Shown here: positions 1 through 8,321 of the stretch, one piece after another
How the letters are laid out: each line of letters begins with the position of its first letter
Numbering within the stretch: the stretch's first letter is position 1
Assembly (NCBI GenBank): GCA_043381765.1
Contig: JBHJMP010001217.1
Coordinates: forward strand, 1 to 23,957
Direction: 5' to 3'
DNA length: 23,957 nt
DNA from: Collodictyon triciliatum
Taxonomy: Eukaryota; CRuMs
Notes under the pieces: generated by a model
What the model saw: only the letters and a program-made list of their open reading frames with translations
Told to the model about the DNA's origin: nothing
The model's database searches: none
Program-made: the position numbers and the translations under genes

Positions 1-93
<93 letters not shown>
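1..93. repeat. (ATT)n trinucleotide microsatellite
   Basis: An uninterrupted ATT trinucleotide array of about 31 units opens the window and probably continues beyond it. Read on the minus strand it is an (AAT)n tail. A second, gapped array of the same unit lies at 6542-6643. Confidence 0.97.
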
Positions 94-635
94 TTTTGAG
101 CTGGATGCAACAAAGTCCAAAATTGTCGAACCGGTTCCGATTTTTGGGCTTGGCTGAAGACGCCCTCTGCTTTTTTCCCATTTGTTGTATATTTACTTTG
201 TTCGGAAGACACAACTGGTCGGACTTTTGGAGGAGTGTATTTTCTCCCTAACCGAGGCAAGTTCTCTAGAGAGTTTTGAAGCGGAAATGACAATGCTGGA
301 GCAAGTTTCAATAGGGTTGCTGCTGTTGACGAACACCGTGCAGGCTCCTTGTAATGAAATAATAAATTAACTTCAGCACTATATCATATTTGCGTATTCC
401 ACATATTTATTGATCGGGTAAAGAAGAAACTTCAAACCAAAGGACGAGTTTGATTTTGGGGTAGCTCTTGTGAATCTTTCCCAAACCTTTTTTTTTAATT
501 GAACAAGATTAAAATAATTCGACATTGTTCTTTATCCAAGTACCGTTGAAAATTGAAGTCAAATAATAAGTATTGTGTTAGGTGCATATCGTTACATAGG
601 ATATTATAAATGAATGAAGTCAGCGAAAATCAGGA
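94..635. other. Intergenic stretch, no gene recognised
   Basis: Only short open frames are present and none shows a recognisable motif. On the minus strand, close to the (AAT)n array, there is a GGTTCGAC-like string (around 130-140) resembling a Pol III B-box. No matching A-box was found, so no RNA gene is called. Confidence 0.5.
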
Positions 636-1468
636 CTACTTGTATGAAGCGAGCCTATGAGTTTCCAGTAGCTTCAACTTGGGTTCAACAGCAGGTTCTT
701 CCACAATTTGGTGAGGTGTCGTCAATCCAGTGTTTTGTGGGCGAAGTATCTTGGCTGAAGTTGGGGTGTGGCATTCGATACGCTTTACTGAAAGCTCATG
801 AAGTGGATGTAGATCTAATACTGTGATGAGCTCCTTCTTTTCTTGGTCACTCAATATGGAGTGTTGCATCTGTGCGGGAAAAAAAATTAGAGAGTATGTG
901 CCCGATCAGCAGTGTATCCCAGGGACAATAGAAAAGAGGTTTCTTTTGTATGTCATGATGTTTAAGCCACAGAGATAACGAATGACACACATAGTCCATT
1001 TGGCTAGAAGGAGTCTGGAAAAGCCTCATCCCTGTCTGGGGATTCTCCTCAGAATCTTGAATCACTCTGCTTGAACCTGGCCTTACTTTACGCCTTTGGC
1101 CGCTTGCACTTATGCGCGCACTGATTTGAGGGAGAAACTTCCATTCCTCTGTCTTTGTGGGCGATCCTCTTTTGTCAGGAGTGTAGGCCTTACAATATGG
1201 TTCCATCGGATTAGTGACATACACACCGAATTTTTTAAAAAATGACTAATAAAGTGGATGAGAAGAGATGAAGTCGCGGTGTTTATACACCTACGCGATG
1301 GGATAGTGTTGCAGAGGACTTTGATGTTGAGTCCGAGTCAAGAGGGACAGAAGTGCAGCGTCTACTCGTGTGTCGGCTGCTGGGACTGTCAAGGACGATG
1401 GAGTCGGAGCCTCGACTATGGTTTCTGTCGCTGACAGGTGCACTGCTTCGAGCTGACCCAAGCCTCAT
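636..1468 (-). CDS. Hypothetical protein, probably three exons
   Basis: I do not recognise this product. Read on the minus strand, an ATG at 1468 opens a Ser/Arg-rich exon (1468-1295, 58 codons). It ends at a GTAGGT donor, and a 49-nt intron (1294-1246) ends in TTTATTAG. The next exon starts at 1245 in the same phase and reads a long open frame rich in Lys, Gln and Ser with a Cys/Trp/His-containing end. Near 890-870 there is a CTAAT plus polypyrimidine plus CAG acceptor, followed by an acidic open frame that stops with TAG at 636-638. The donor of the second intron is unclear; a phase-compatible one lies in the GTGTGT string near 990. Frame continuity across the first intron and the good acceptors argue for a real gene. 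The lack of any known domain and the relic-rich surroundings argue against it. The plus-strand frame 614-826 is judged a shadow. Confidence 0.4.
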
Positions 1469-2061
1469 CTCGCGCCTGCATGTGTGTCCGTGTATGTCAT
1501 GTCATATACAATAAGGTGGAATGCCAGAGGTAACGTCATTTCCGACCCTTTTGTTCTGTAAGGTCACAATACTCGAAGGGGAAGAATAAAATAGATATTT
1601 GTTTTAAATGCATATAGGCGTTAAATTAATATGAGAATCTTAAATCGATCATAATAAAAAATGGTGTTCTTTTCATATTGGGCTTTAGTAATCTTTTATT
1701 TCTTTTCTCTTTTCTTTTTCTTCTTTTCCTTTTTCTTCTTTTTCTTTTCCTTTTCCTTTTCTTTTCTCTGTTAGCTCGGCGTTTTAGGGGAAATTAAGAA
1801 ACAGAACGAAAGTTTATGCTCCGAATATGTTTTGTTAGTATCATAAAATCGAAGGAAATGAGAGTAAAGTCTTGCTGAGAATCATATATATTGGTGTGGG
1901 CTTTGCATACACGGGAAGGGTCTATTGTTTTGTGGGGAGAAAGGGATAACAGAACAGAAAAGAGCGAAAGAGAGGTGTTCCTTTGACATCCTGGATTGGC
2001 AGAGATTGTGCGTCTCAGAAATTAAATCAAACAATCTTTTGCTATTTAAGGAAAAATAAAG
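1469..2061. other. Intergenic stretch with polypyrimidine tract
   Basis: No gene is recognisable here. The stretch holds a long CT-rich tract (about 1692-1769) of TTTTC-like units and otherwise AT-rich sequence. A 63-codon minus-strand frame at 1882-2073 has no recognisable motif and overlaps the 3' end of the neighbouring retroelement fragment. Confidence 0.5.
1692..1769. repeat. Degenerate (TTTTC)n polypyrimidine tract
   Basis: About 78 nt consisting almost entirely of T and C in TTTTC/TTTCTT-type units. The same kind of tract recurs in an intron of the receptor gene (19940-20031). Confidence 0.9.
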
Positions 2062-2997
2062 GTTTTTTTTCATCCTTTCAATTTTGTGGAGGATGGTGGA
2101 GATATATTTGCCTTGGTTCGCTAGACATCGTTTGCATGGACGCTACTTGTTGGCCGGCAGAGAAGTAGTCGGTAATCAGCAATTGCATCCTGCGGTTTGG
2201 CCTGTAGCCCGAGTCTTGTGCTTTCATGAGAGATACAAGGCGAGGTTTAATGTCCTCCTCAGCTTCTTTCCACATGTCTCTTCTCACAATATCTGAGTAG
2301 TAGAGAACGTGCAGGTGGCGAAGAAAGCTATTGAGGAAAGAGATTTGTATGATGTCATTCAGCCTATTATCAGGAATGGGTGGCTGGTTCTGAGTCTTGC
2401 TTTGCGTGAGTATATGCGCGCTATCCACATAGTCCATAGCAAATGGCCTCGCGTCACTGCCCAGAATGTTTTTGCCTCTGGACGCAGCTGTTGAAGAGGC
2501 CCAAATATCGCCTGGATTGGGCCAACAGCCGCAGCCGTTTTGAGTGCCAGTCGAAGAGTCTCACCGGCTGTTTCGCGCAGGTTTTGAGCGAAGGGACATT
2601 GCACAAATGTGTGCTCAATGGATTCATCACCGTTGCTGCAAAGTGTGCATTGTTGGGAGACTTTGCCAGCTTTTGCCGCGCGTGTGCCTATCCATAGCTC
2701 CCTATTGGTGATATTAAGCATTAGAGAGTGGTGATTTGGAAGGACTTGCGGGGTACGTGCTTGTCTCCAGCTCGCGGTGAGTGGGATGTGGGTGATGCCC
2801 AGTGTTTCTCCCCACCGTTGATGGTTTGACTTTTTGTAGGGTGTCGGCGGTGATTTTTTGTATCGAAAGAATTTGGAGTAGGCCATAGCCATCGAGAACA
2901 GCATAGACTGCGCACCGTTAGACGAGCGTTCGTTCTTGAGGCGGAAAAAAAAAAAGGCGACGGGATGTCGTATGAGAATGGTCTGCGTGAGCGCCAC
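2062..2997 (-). mobile_element. LINE-type retrotransposon, 3' end of ORF2 (relic)
   Basis: Read from 2997 downwards, the minus strand encodes the C-terminal part of a non-LTR reverse transcriptase ORF. The zinc-binding motif typical of the region after the RT domain (zf-RVT family) is clear: a basic stretch with ELW, then CTLC, then ES-EHTF-QC, around 2690-2590. A conserved ...LLWTMW... segment follows. The frame shifts near 2400 and continues as a charged tail containing KPRLVSLMKAQDSG and RPNRRMQLL, ending near 2080. Eight T residues at 2063-2070 form a short A-tract on the element strand. The RT and endonuclease domains are absent, so this is a 5'-truncated dead copy. A second copy of its tail lies in inverted orientation at 3239-3460. 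Confidence 0.75.
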
Positions 2998-3029
2998 TTT
3001 CCTTTGTTATTCAGGACGGCTGTGGTTCG

Positions 3030-3215
3030 CTATGCATCTTGTGTGTGGAATGCAGTGGAGCCTGGCGTTGTAATGTATGAGCCGTCTTCTGTGAATGAGA
3101 TTTCTCTGATGGTGGCCGCGTTGCCTTCGTGAACCTGTTTGATGATGCAGAAGCCTTTCTGGTTGTCCCAGCATATTTGTCCTGCTGCTGATGGCTCGTT
3201 CAGGGGTATTGTCAT
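3030..3215 (-). other. Unassigned coding fragment between the LINE copies
   Basis: A 61-codon minus-strand frame with balanced composition and the phrase FTEDGSYITTPG. This could be a worn WD40 blade (the phrase resembles FSxDGSYIxTxG) or a worn RNase H start (xxYTDGS). Its place just upstream of the LINE ORF2 tail on the same strand makes a retroelement origin possible. I cannot decide between these. Confidence 0.25.
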
Positions 3216-3238
3216 TTTGCAGTGATTAAACAGAATTA

Positions 3239-3460
3239 CGCATTTGAGATGTGCAGGAAAATCCTGAGAAAGAGATTCAACCTCGCCTTGTCTCTCTCAC
3301 GCAAGCACAAGACCCAGGCCACAGGCCAAACCGCAGGATGCAATAACTGATTACTGACTACTTCTCCGCCGCCCGGCCGCCAAGTAGCAACCATGCAAGC
3401 GAAAGTCAGCGAGCCAAATCCAAAACCTCCGCCACCTTTCGCAAATTGATTAAAAAAAAA
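3239..3460 (+). mobile_element. Second, inverted copy of the LINE 3' tail
   Basis: Plus-strand reading gives a frame with IQPRLVSLTQAQDPGH and RPNRRMQ. This matches, residue for residue over most of its length, the tail of the minus-strand element at 2084-2296, including the following QVAxMQ...EP segment. An A9 tract follows at about 3452-3460. A stop after RPNRRMQ shows decay. The two copies form an imperfect inverted repeat with about 0.95 kb between the arms. Confidence 0.7.
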
Positions 3461-3709
3461 TTGAGATGCTGGCAAGGCATGCAGCACTAAATACCTTTAT
3501 TACAAGAAGGAATATACCAATCTTTTGATTGGTAAACTTGGTCAGCTAGTATCCAAGGTCTCACCACTTTTTTCACTATGGTCGTGCAGTGGCGAAGGCT
3601 GCCAGATGAGACCCGATAGCCTGTTTTTTAGAGGAAAGTGTATGCATATTTTGAAGAATTAAAGGAACTTTCTTGTATGATATTTAAAGGCTTGTTAAAT
3701 TCCCATGTC
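3461..3709. other. Spacer between the LINE tail and the Fanzor relic
   Basis: No gene is recognised. The stretch contains the end of the A-tract, AT-rich sequence, and whatever remains of the far C-terminus of the neighbouring Fanzor-like relic, which is not alignable by eye below about 3710. Confidence 0.4.
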
Positions 3710-5680
3710 AAGAATACAGTTTGTTTGCTTTCTGAGCGATTGCATTCTTTTCATACGAGACATATATATACTCTTTTTTTGAATCTCCTTTCAGTTTCAT
3801 ATAACCCAGTTCTTTTTCGCAGTTGCATCATATCTTGGAGGCTTTTAATTCATTCACGCTAATTGTTTCAAAAAGTTTGGATAGTATTTTTCGTAATCCT
3901 TTTCCGATTTTTGGCATAAAATGGTTCATCTGAGATTTTCTGCACCAGTCTCCATACGCCAGTACAACATCCTTGCCAAATGTCTTTTCGATTCGGTCCA
4001 TAAACAATTGTTTACTTTTTTTTATTAACATACTGTCTCCATCCCATCTTTCGAAAAGTTACTTGCTTCGTAAAATCTGAATAATTCTATCTGGTATCTT
4101 GATTTCATAGATACATATTTTGAAATTGTTCATAATCGACCGTGCATGAATTATATTTACTCAGTTTTGTCTCTAGATCGATTAAAGATACTTTTGATGT
4201 CTCAAACTGCTGATTCTCTTCAAAAGTCCTGGAACCAAAAGAAACAGCACTTTGTAAATCTGTTGCCACGGATACCTCTGAAGAATTGTACTTTTCTTTT
4301 CTCGTGCATGAGTATTTTTTGATTTTTAAGAGATTTGCTATCATGTCTTCTTTGGCGTGTCGTGGAAAGTAATTTCTTACCTGCCTCATCCACCATGTAA
4401 ACCAAATTAAACTTGCCTGCGTCCACTCCAACTGTTTTTTTTTTCCGCTAATAAAATCTTTCCATCTATTCGATTCAAAGTGCAGCGAGGTTTTTTTCGC
4501 TAATAAATATAACTACTCTTCGGAAAGCTCATCTATATATACATTTTCTTGGGTTTTTTTTCCTTAATTCGAATTTTCTTGGGTTTTTTGATTATATTTG
4601 AATTTTGAATTTGAATCACCTTTCTTTTCAAATAATAATGACACCACCAAGCCGTCTGTTTGTATCATGTATTTAATATTGTAGTCTGTTTGATGGAAGA
4701 CCCTCTTCTTCATTTCAAAGAACTTATCCAATAGTTTATCTTTGTATCCTGATATATTCTTTAGTAATGTTGTTTTTCTAGTTGAATCTAATATATCTCA
4801 AACATGCAGTAGCTAGAGTAATATGATATGGTATATTGTTAGTTCTTATAGAGATTGGTTGAAACTGTTTGGTTCAAATGTCCTCAAAAATGCGATTCAT
4901 GTAAATCAGACATAGAATGTACTTATTTGGATTGACTTTGGCGCCATATTCGATACCATTTACAATACCGCTGAGAATGTATGATTCAAATGCGTTATAG
5001 TCCATCCTTTGTATTGTTCCTATATGTCGAGTTTCTTGAAGATGGCTTTTTTTAACTTTCGTAACTCTGTCTTTTTAATAGCTTCCGTCATATTCTCATT
5101 CTAGGAACTGTTTGATTTATAAAGCACAATAACCTCTTTACAAAATGTTCTTTAATGTTATTATGATAAGCTGTTAACATTTGCTTCGCCAAGTACGGTA
5201 ATACATGAGACAATCCAACCAACGGAAAGCGTTCTTCTCGGGACAAAAAGGAATCGAAAATGATTGAGATAAAAGTTGTCATGTCTTTTCTCATATCTAG
5301 TTTTTTTTTTTTTTTTATTTTTTTGGTTTATCTTTTTAAAATAATCATATTTTTTTTAAAATTTTTAAAANNNNNNNNNNTTATCTTGCTGGTCTATCTT
5401 GTGAAACTACCCAGACTGTCTTTAAAGCGTACAAAAAAAAAAAAAATAAATCATCGATTGTTGGGTGTTGTTGTGATTTCAATATGTAACATCGTGCAAA
5501 CAGATAAGTGTCGGTAACCAAATTATGACATAATAAAACTGTATCGTTGAATTTGTAATAGTCATCCAGATTCTTTACAATCGATTTTGGAGATGTTTTC
5601 ACATTTCGATAGTCTGGTTTTACAGACTTTAGATTCTCAAACTCAAGACGATTTCTTTTCTTTATCTGAAAGTCTTTGTT
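3710..5680 (-). pseudogene. Fanzor-type (TnpB/OrfB-like) RNA-guided nuclease relic
   Basis: Minus-strand pieces in collinear order reconstruct an almost full-length TnpB-like protein of the eukaryotic/giant-virus Fanzor family. N-terminal: NDTVLLCHNLVTDTY (5381-5680). Then AYHNNIKEHFVKRLL (5088-5294). Then NPNKYILCLIYMNRIFE followed by SIRTNNIPYHITL (4778-5003). Then YNIKYMIQTDGLVVSLLF (4609-4788). Then the RuvC-I motif VGVDAGKFNLVYMVDE with the catalytic Asp and a following RQRRHDS (4220-4432). Then WRQYVNKKK (about 4040). Then FGKDVVLAYGDW, GKGLRKIL and SVNELKASKI (3828-4031). Last comes a C-x-C zinc-knuckle start. Pieces sit in different frames. In-frame stops occur at 4874-4876, 4778-4780 and at the TGA after ASKI. 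A T-rich low-complexity block with an N gap (5300-5380) splits the N-terminal part. Known Fanzors run to roughly 600-700 residues, close to this span. Introns cannot explain the stop inside the zinc motif, so I call it a pseudogene. Confidence 0.8.
5371..5380. other. Assembly gap (10 N)
   Basis: Ten N bases inside a T/A-rich low-complexity block (about 5300-5380) within the Fanzor relic. The true length is unknown. Confidence 0.99.
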
Positions 5681-5791
5681 TTACATTTTCCTTTAGAAAA
5701 CTATAGAGTTTTCAATTTTAATAAAACTTTAGTCAAACAGTCAATTTCATAAAATAAAATAAAAAACTGCATTAAGTCAATTTAGGTAAAA

Positions 5792-6366
5792 TTAAGCATC
5801 TACCGAGACTCTCAAAATATGTGCATTGTGGCAAACAAACACACAAAGTTTTTTTATAAGTGATTTGGAACAAACCACTGAGAGCCGATTCGGCGAGTTC
5901 GAAAGGACGGCCGTATAGTCATTGAGACTGAAAGTCAATATATCGGCTCCAAACAACATGATTACCGCTGCAAGTGTGGATAGTATGCTTTTTTGAAATG
6001 CATGTTTGGTGGCAGGTTTATAGGGTGGGCTCTGTCTGGGCAAACGCAAGGGCTTCTTTGTAATTTTTGAATTTTAATGCCAATACAAAAATGAAAAATT
6101 AAATATAAATAGATTATAGGAATAGAATGATTATTAAGTATTTTTAACCTTAGTATATATGTATATACTAATCATATTATTCTAATATTCAGGTTCTTTC
6201 TTGGGTTCACCAAAGCTCCTGCTTTCGTCAATCTAGATTTAATTCGATGATTGTCTGTGTAATAAATTGCTATATGTATGGGTACACTTTCGTTGTATAA
6301 AAAGTGCTGTGCCTTGGAAGCGATAAAACCAAGTTTGTCACAACCTTTGCGATGAAGTTTATCCAT
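5792..6366 (-). pseudogene. Ankyrin-repeat-like fragments
   Basis: Two minus-strand frames in collinear order look like ankyrin repeats. The first (6366-6172) reads SVPIHIAIYYTDNHR and then LTKAGALVNPRKNL. This fits the TPLHxAxxxxxxxxVxxLLxxGAxVN pattern. The second (6049-5792) reads MLFGADILTFSLNDYTAVL, which fits GADIxxxxxxxYTAL. They are about 120 nt apart in a very AT-rich stretch that could be an intron or decay. No start, full repeat array or flanking domain is visible. The same orientation as the neighbouring Fanzor relic suggests that both may belong to one inserted block. Alternative: chance similarity in two short frames. Confidence 0.4.
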
Positions 6367-6387
6367 TCACAGGCTAAATGATATCGA

Positions 6388-6453
6388 AAAAAAAAAGGAA
6401 AGGAAAGGAAAGGAAATAGGAAAAAGAAAAAAGAAAAAGAGAAAAATTGAAAA
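6388..6453. repeat. A/G-rich (GGAAA)n tract
   Basis: A purine-rich run of AAAGG and AAAAAG units on the plus strand, resembling the polypyrimidine tracts elsewhere in the window in reverse orientation. Confidence 0.85.
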
Positions 6454-6539
6454 GGATGAATGAATAAGGACAATAATACTGACCGCTATATTCATACTTA
6501 TCTTGCTGCCGGGAGTCGATGGCTAGAACCCGATCCGTC

Positions 6540-6541
<2 letters not shown>

Positions 6542-6591
<50 letters not shown>

Positions 6592-6601
6592 NNNNNNNNN
6601 N

Positions 6602-6643
<42 letters not shown>
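6542..6643. repeat. (TTA/ATT)n microsatellite with assembly gap
   Basis: A trinucleotide array of the same unit as at 1-93, interrupted by ten N bases at 6592-6601. On the minus strand it reads as (AAT)n directly after TTTGAATCGAAT. The long Tyr, Leu and Asn runs in the overlapping open frames are translations of this array, not protein. Confidence 0.97.
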
Positions 6644-6644
<1 letters not shown>

Positions 6645-6649
6645 GATTC

Positions 6650-7780
6650 AAAGAGCTCGCTGCGTCTTATTAGTAGTTTGTTGTACTCACGGGTCGCTGG
6701 TAGCTGGCGTCCTGATCGTCGGTGAGTCTCTCTGCATAACTTGTGTTGTAAAGGGATGTGGTCAAGTGACCTTTTCGCTCTCTGCATCGGCTGCGTCGGC
6801 CTTCCTTATTTTGCGTTCAGTCAGTAGGCATTCCACAGGGCAGGGCTGTGGCACCGGTCTCCTGGTTGGCAGACTTGTCCTTCCCAGGATTTCCTTTCCG
6901 ATCGCTTGCGTGTTCTTTTGTTTTTTTCCGGCTTTAGAATGTGGCGAATTAGAAGAAGGAAAGAACCCCAGTGTAATAATATTATTTTCTGGAGAGTGCG
7001 TCCTTTGTCTCTGCCAGTGTGATGATTGTTTCTCAGCAAAAGAGACTTTTTCTTATTTATTATGTTATATTTTTATTGTTCCTCTCAACTGTCTCTCAGT
7101 GCGATCGCCACATTCTTATGCATTGTTAGGAATAGAATAGATCAATCATTGAGATTTTTTTCCAACAAACAGACAAAGCTTGAAAGTTTCTGTGCATTGA
7201 TTCGCGTTTATTGCAGGGTCGTATATTTATCTTAAATAACTCAGGTAAGTATACTGTATCATTTTGGATGTGTGTAATGAAGTATGCAGGTCTATGAAGG
7301 TTATATCTATGAGAATACTATATTTTCCGCTAATAGACTAAGATTGTGGCCGAGCGGTCAATTTTCCATCGAGTATCTTTTTGAATGTGACAGATGTCAA
7401 GGGCTGGGAAAATCTCCAGTTCCCAAGCCCAAAACAGAAAATCTCAACACAGCGCCTGGGCGTTTATATGGTGCACCACATCTGACATGAAATTCATATA
7501 AATATTCCATAAATAGGCATTTATTCGCACATTACTTCAGATTTCAGAAATCCGGATTAATCATTTAGTGTAATTGGGTGTTATAAATCCGGATTCCAAA
7601 AGCCCTACTTCCAAACTAGGCCTGCACATCAATTCAAACCGTTACAACGGACATTTCTATGAATGTTCCTGGGCCATGAGAAGACTTTGTGAGGGATACG
7701 CGGTAATTTTTGTCCAGATTCTGCCCGCCCGAAAGGAAAAGAGAATAGCAAACGAGTTTTGTTCATCACTCTCCCTCTCT
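6650..7780. other. Intergenic stretch, no gene recognised
   Basis: The open plus-strand frame through 6650-7140 derives from the upstream microsatellite and carries no recognisable motif. At 7347-7357 TGGCCGAGCGG matches a Pol III A-box, but no tRNA can be folded. A short hairpin (GGGCTGGGAA paired with TTCCCAAGCCC) lies near 7399-7430. The 11-mer AAATCCGGATT occurs twice (about 7549 and 7586). Confidence 0.5.
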
Positions 7781-7799
7781 TTCAGCTAAATGTTTTTCA

Positions 7800-8239
7800 A
7801 TCTTTCCTCTCTCTCTCCCTTTTTTTTTTTTTCCATTGCCAAACCCCATTTTTCTCCCCAAGCAAAACATAAAACGCCAGAAGTATAAAGAGCAATACGC
7901 GTATTTAAAGCCAAGTGCGCGGCGCCCTGCGTGGCCTGAAGCCAAGGCCGAGAACCACCAAGGGGCCAGGCAATCAGGACAGAGGAGACGACAGAAGAGC
8001 GGACCGCGAAAAGCAGGGAGCAGATGAAAGAGACTGACCCGAGGGATGGGGTGGCTGGACAGGAGATGACGTGAGGGAGGGGATGAGACGGGAGGGGATG
8101 AGACGGGAGGGGCAAGACAGAGTCCGCCATCCACCCAGGGGAGGGAGACCGACTCACCCGCGCTCTGTTTACCGTAGCCTTTGTCTCCACCCTTGTCCGC
8201 CAACGTCTGCCGTTCTCTGCTCTGCTTATCTGCCGATCG
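7800..8239 (+). promoter_or_regulatory. Putative 5' flank / 5' UTR of the receptor gene
   Basis: Composition changes here from AT-rich to clearly GC-rich about 350 nt before the chosen ATG. A pyrimidine run (7803-7833) and a 15-bp tandem repeat (8075-8118) lie in this flank. This is the expected place for the promoter and leader of the large gene, but I see no defined TATA or initiator element, so the call is positional. Confidence 0.3.
8075..8118. repeat. 15-bp tandem repeat, three copies
   Basis: The unit GGGAGGGGATGAGAC occurs twice perfectly (8075-8089, 8090-8104), and a third copy is degraded (8105-8118). It lies in the GC-rich flank 120-165 nt upstream of the proposed start codon. Confidence 0.9.
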
Positions 8240-8321
8240 ATGGCCCGTCCTGCCCAGCACCGGACTTTCTTTCTCGCCCTCGCGTGCGCCCTGGCCTTTG
8301 CCTTTGCTGCCCTTCCGGCTG
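8240..8321 (+). other. Exon 1: signal peptide
   Basis: The first 27 codons give a short N-region with His/Arg, a hydrophobic core FFLALACALAFAFAAL and an Ala-rich end suited to signal peptidase. Splicing at 8321/8425 yields ...ALPA-AAQINTW in phase. A second in-phase donor at 8367 would add 15 residues. Extracellular targeting agrees with the Kelch/CUB/Cys-rich domains and single membrane helix downstream. Confidence 0.65.

Noticed and set aside
6374-7140. Open frames with long Asn, Tyr or Leu runs
   Set aside because: The runs are translations of the (ATT)n array across an N gap; the flanking parts have no recognisable domain.
7340-7440. tRNA-like A-box TGGCCGAGCGG near 7347
   Set aside because: No B-box, no acceptor pairing and no anticodon arm can be formed; at most a tRNA-derived remnant or chance match.
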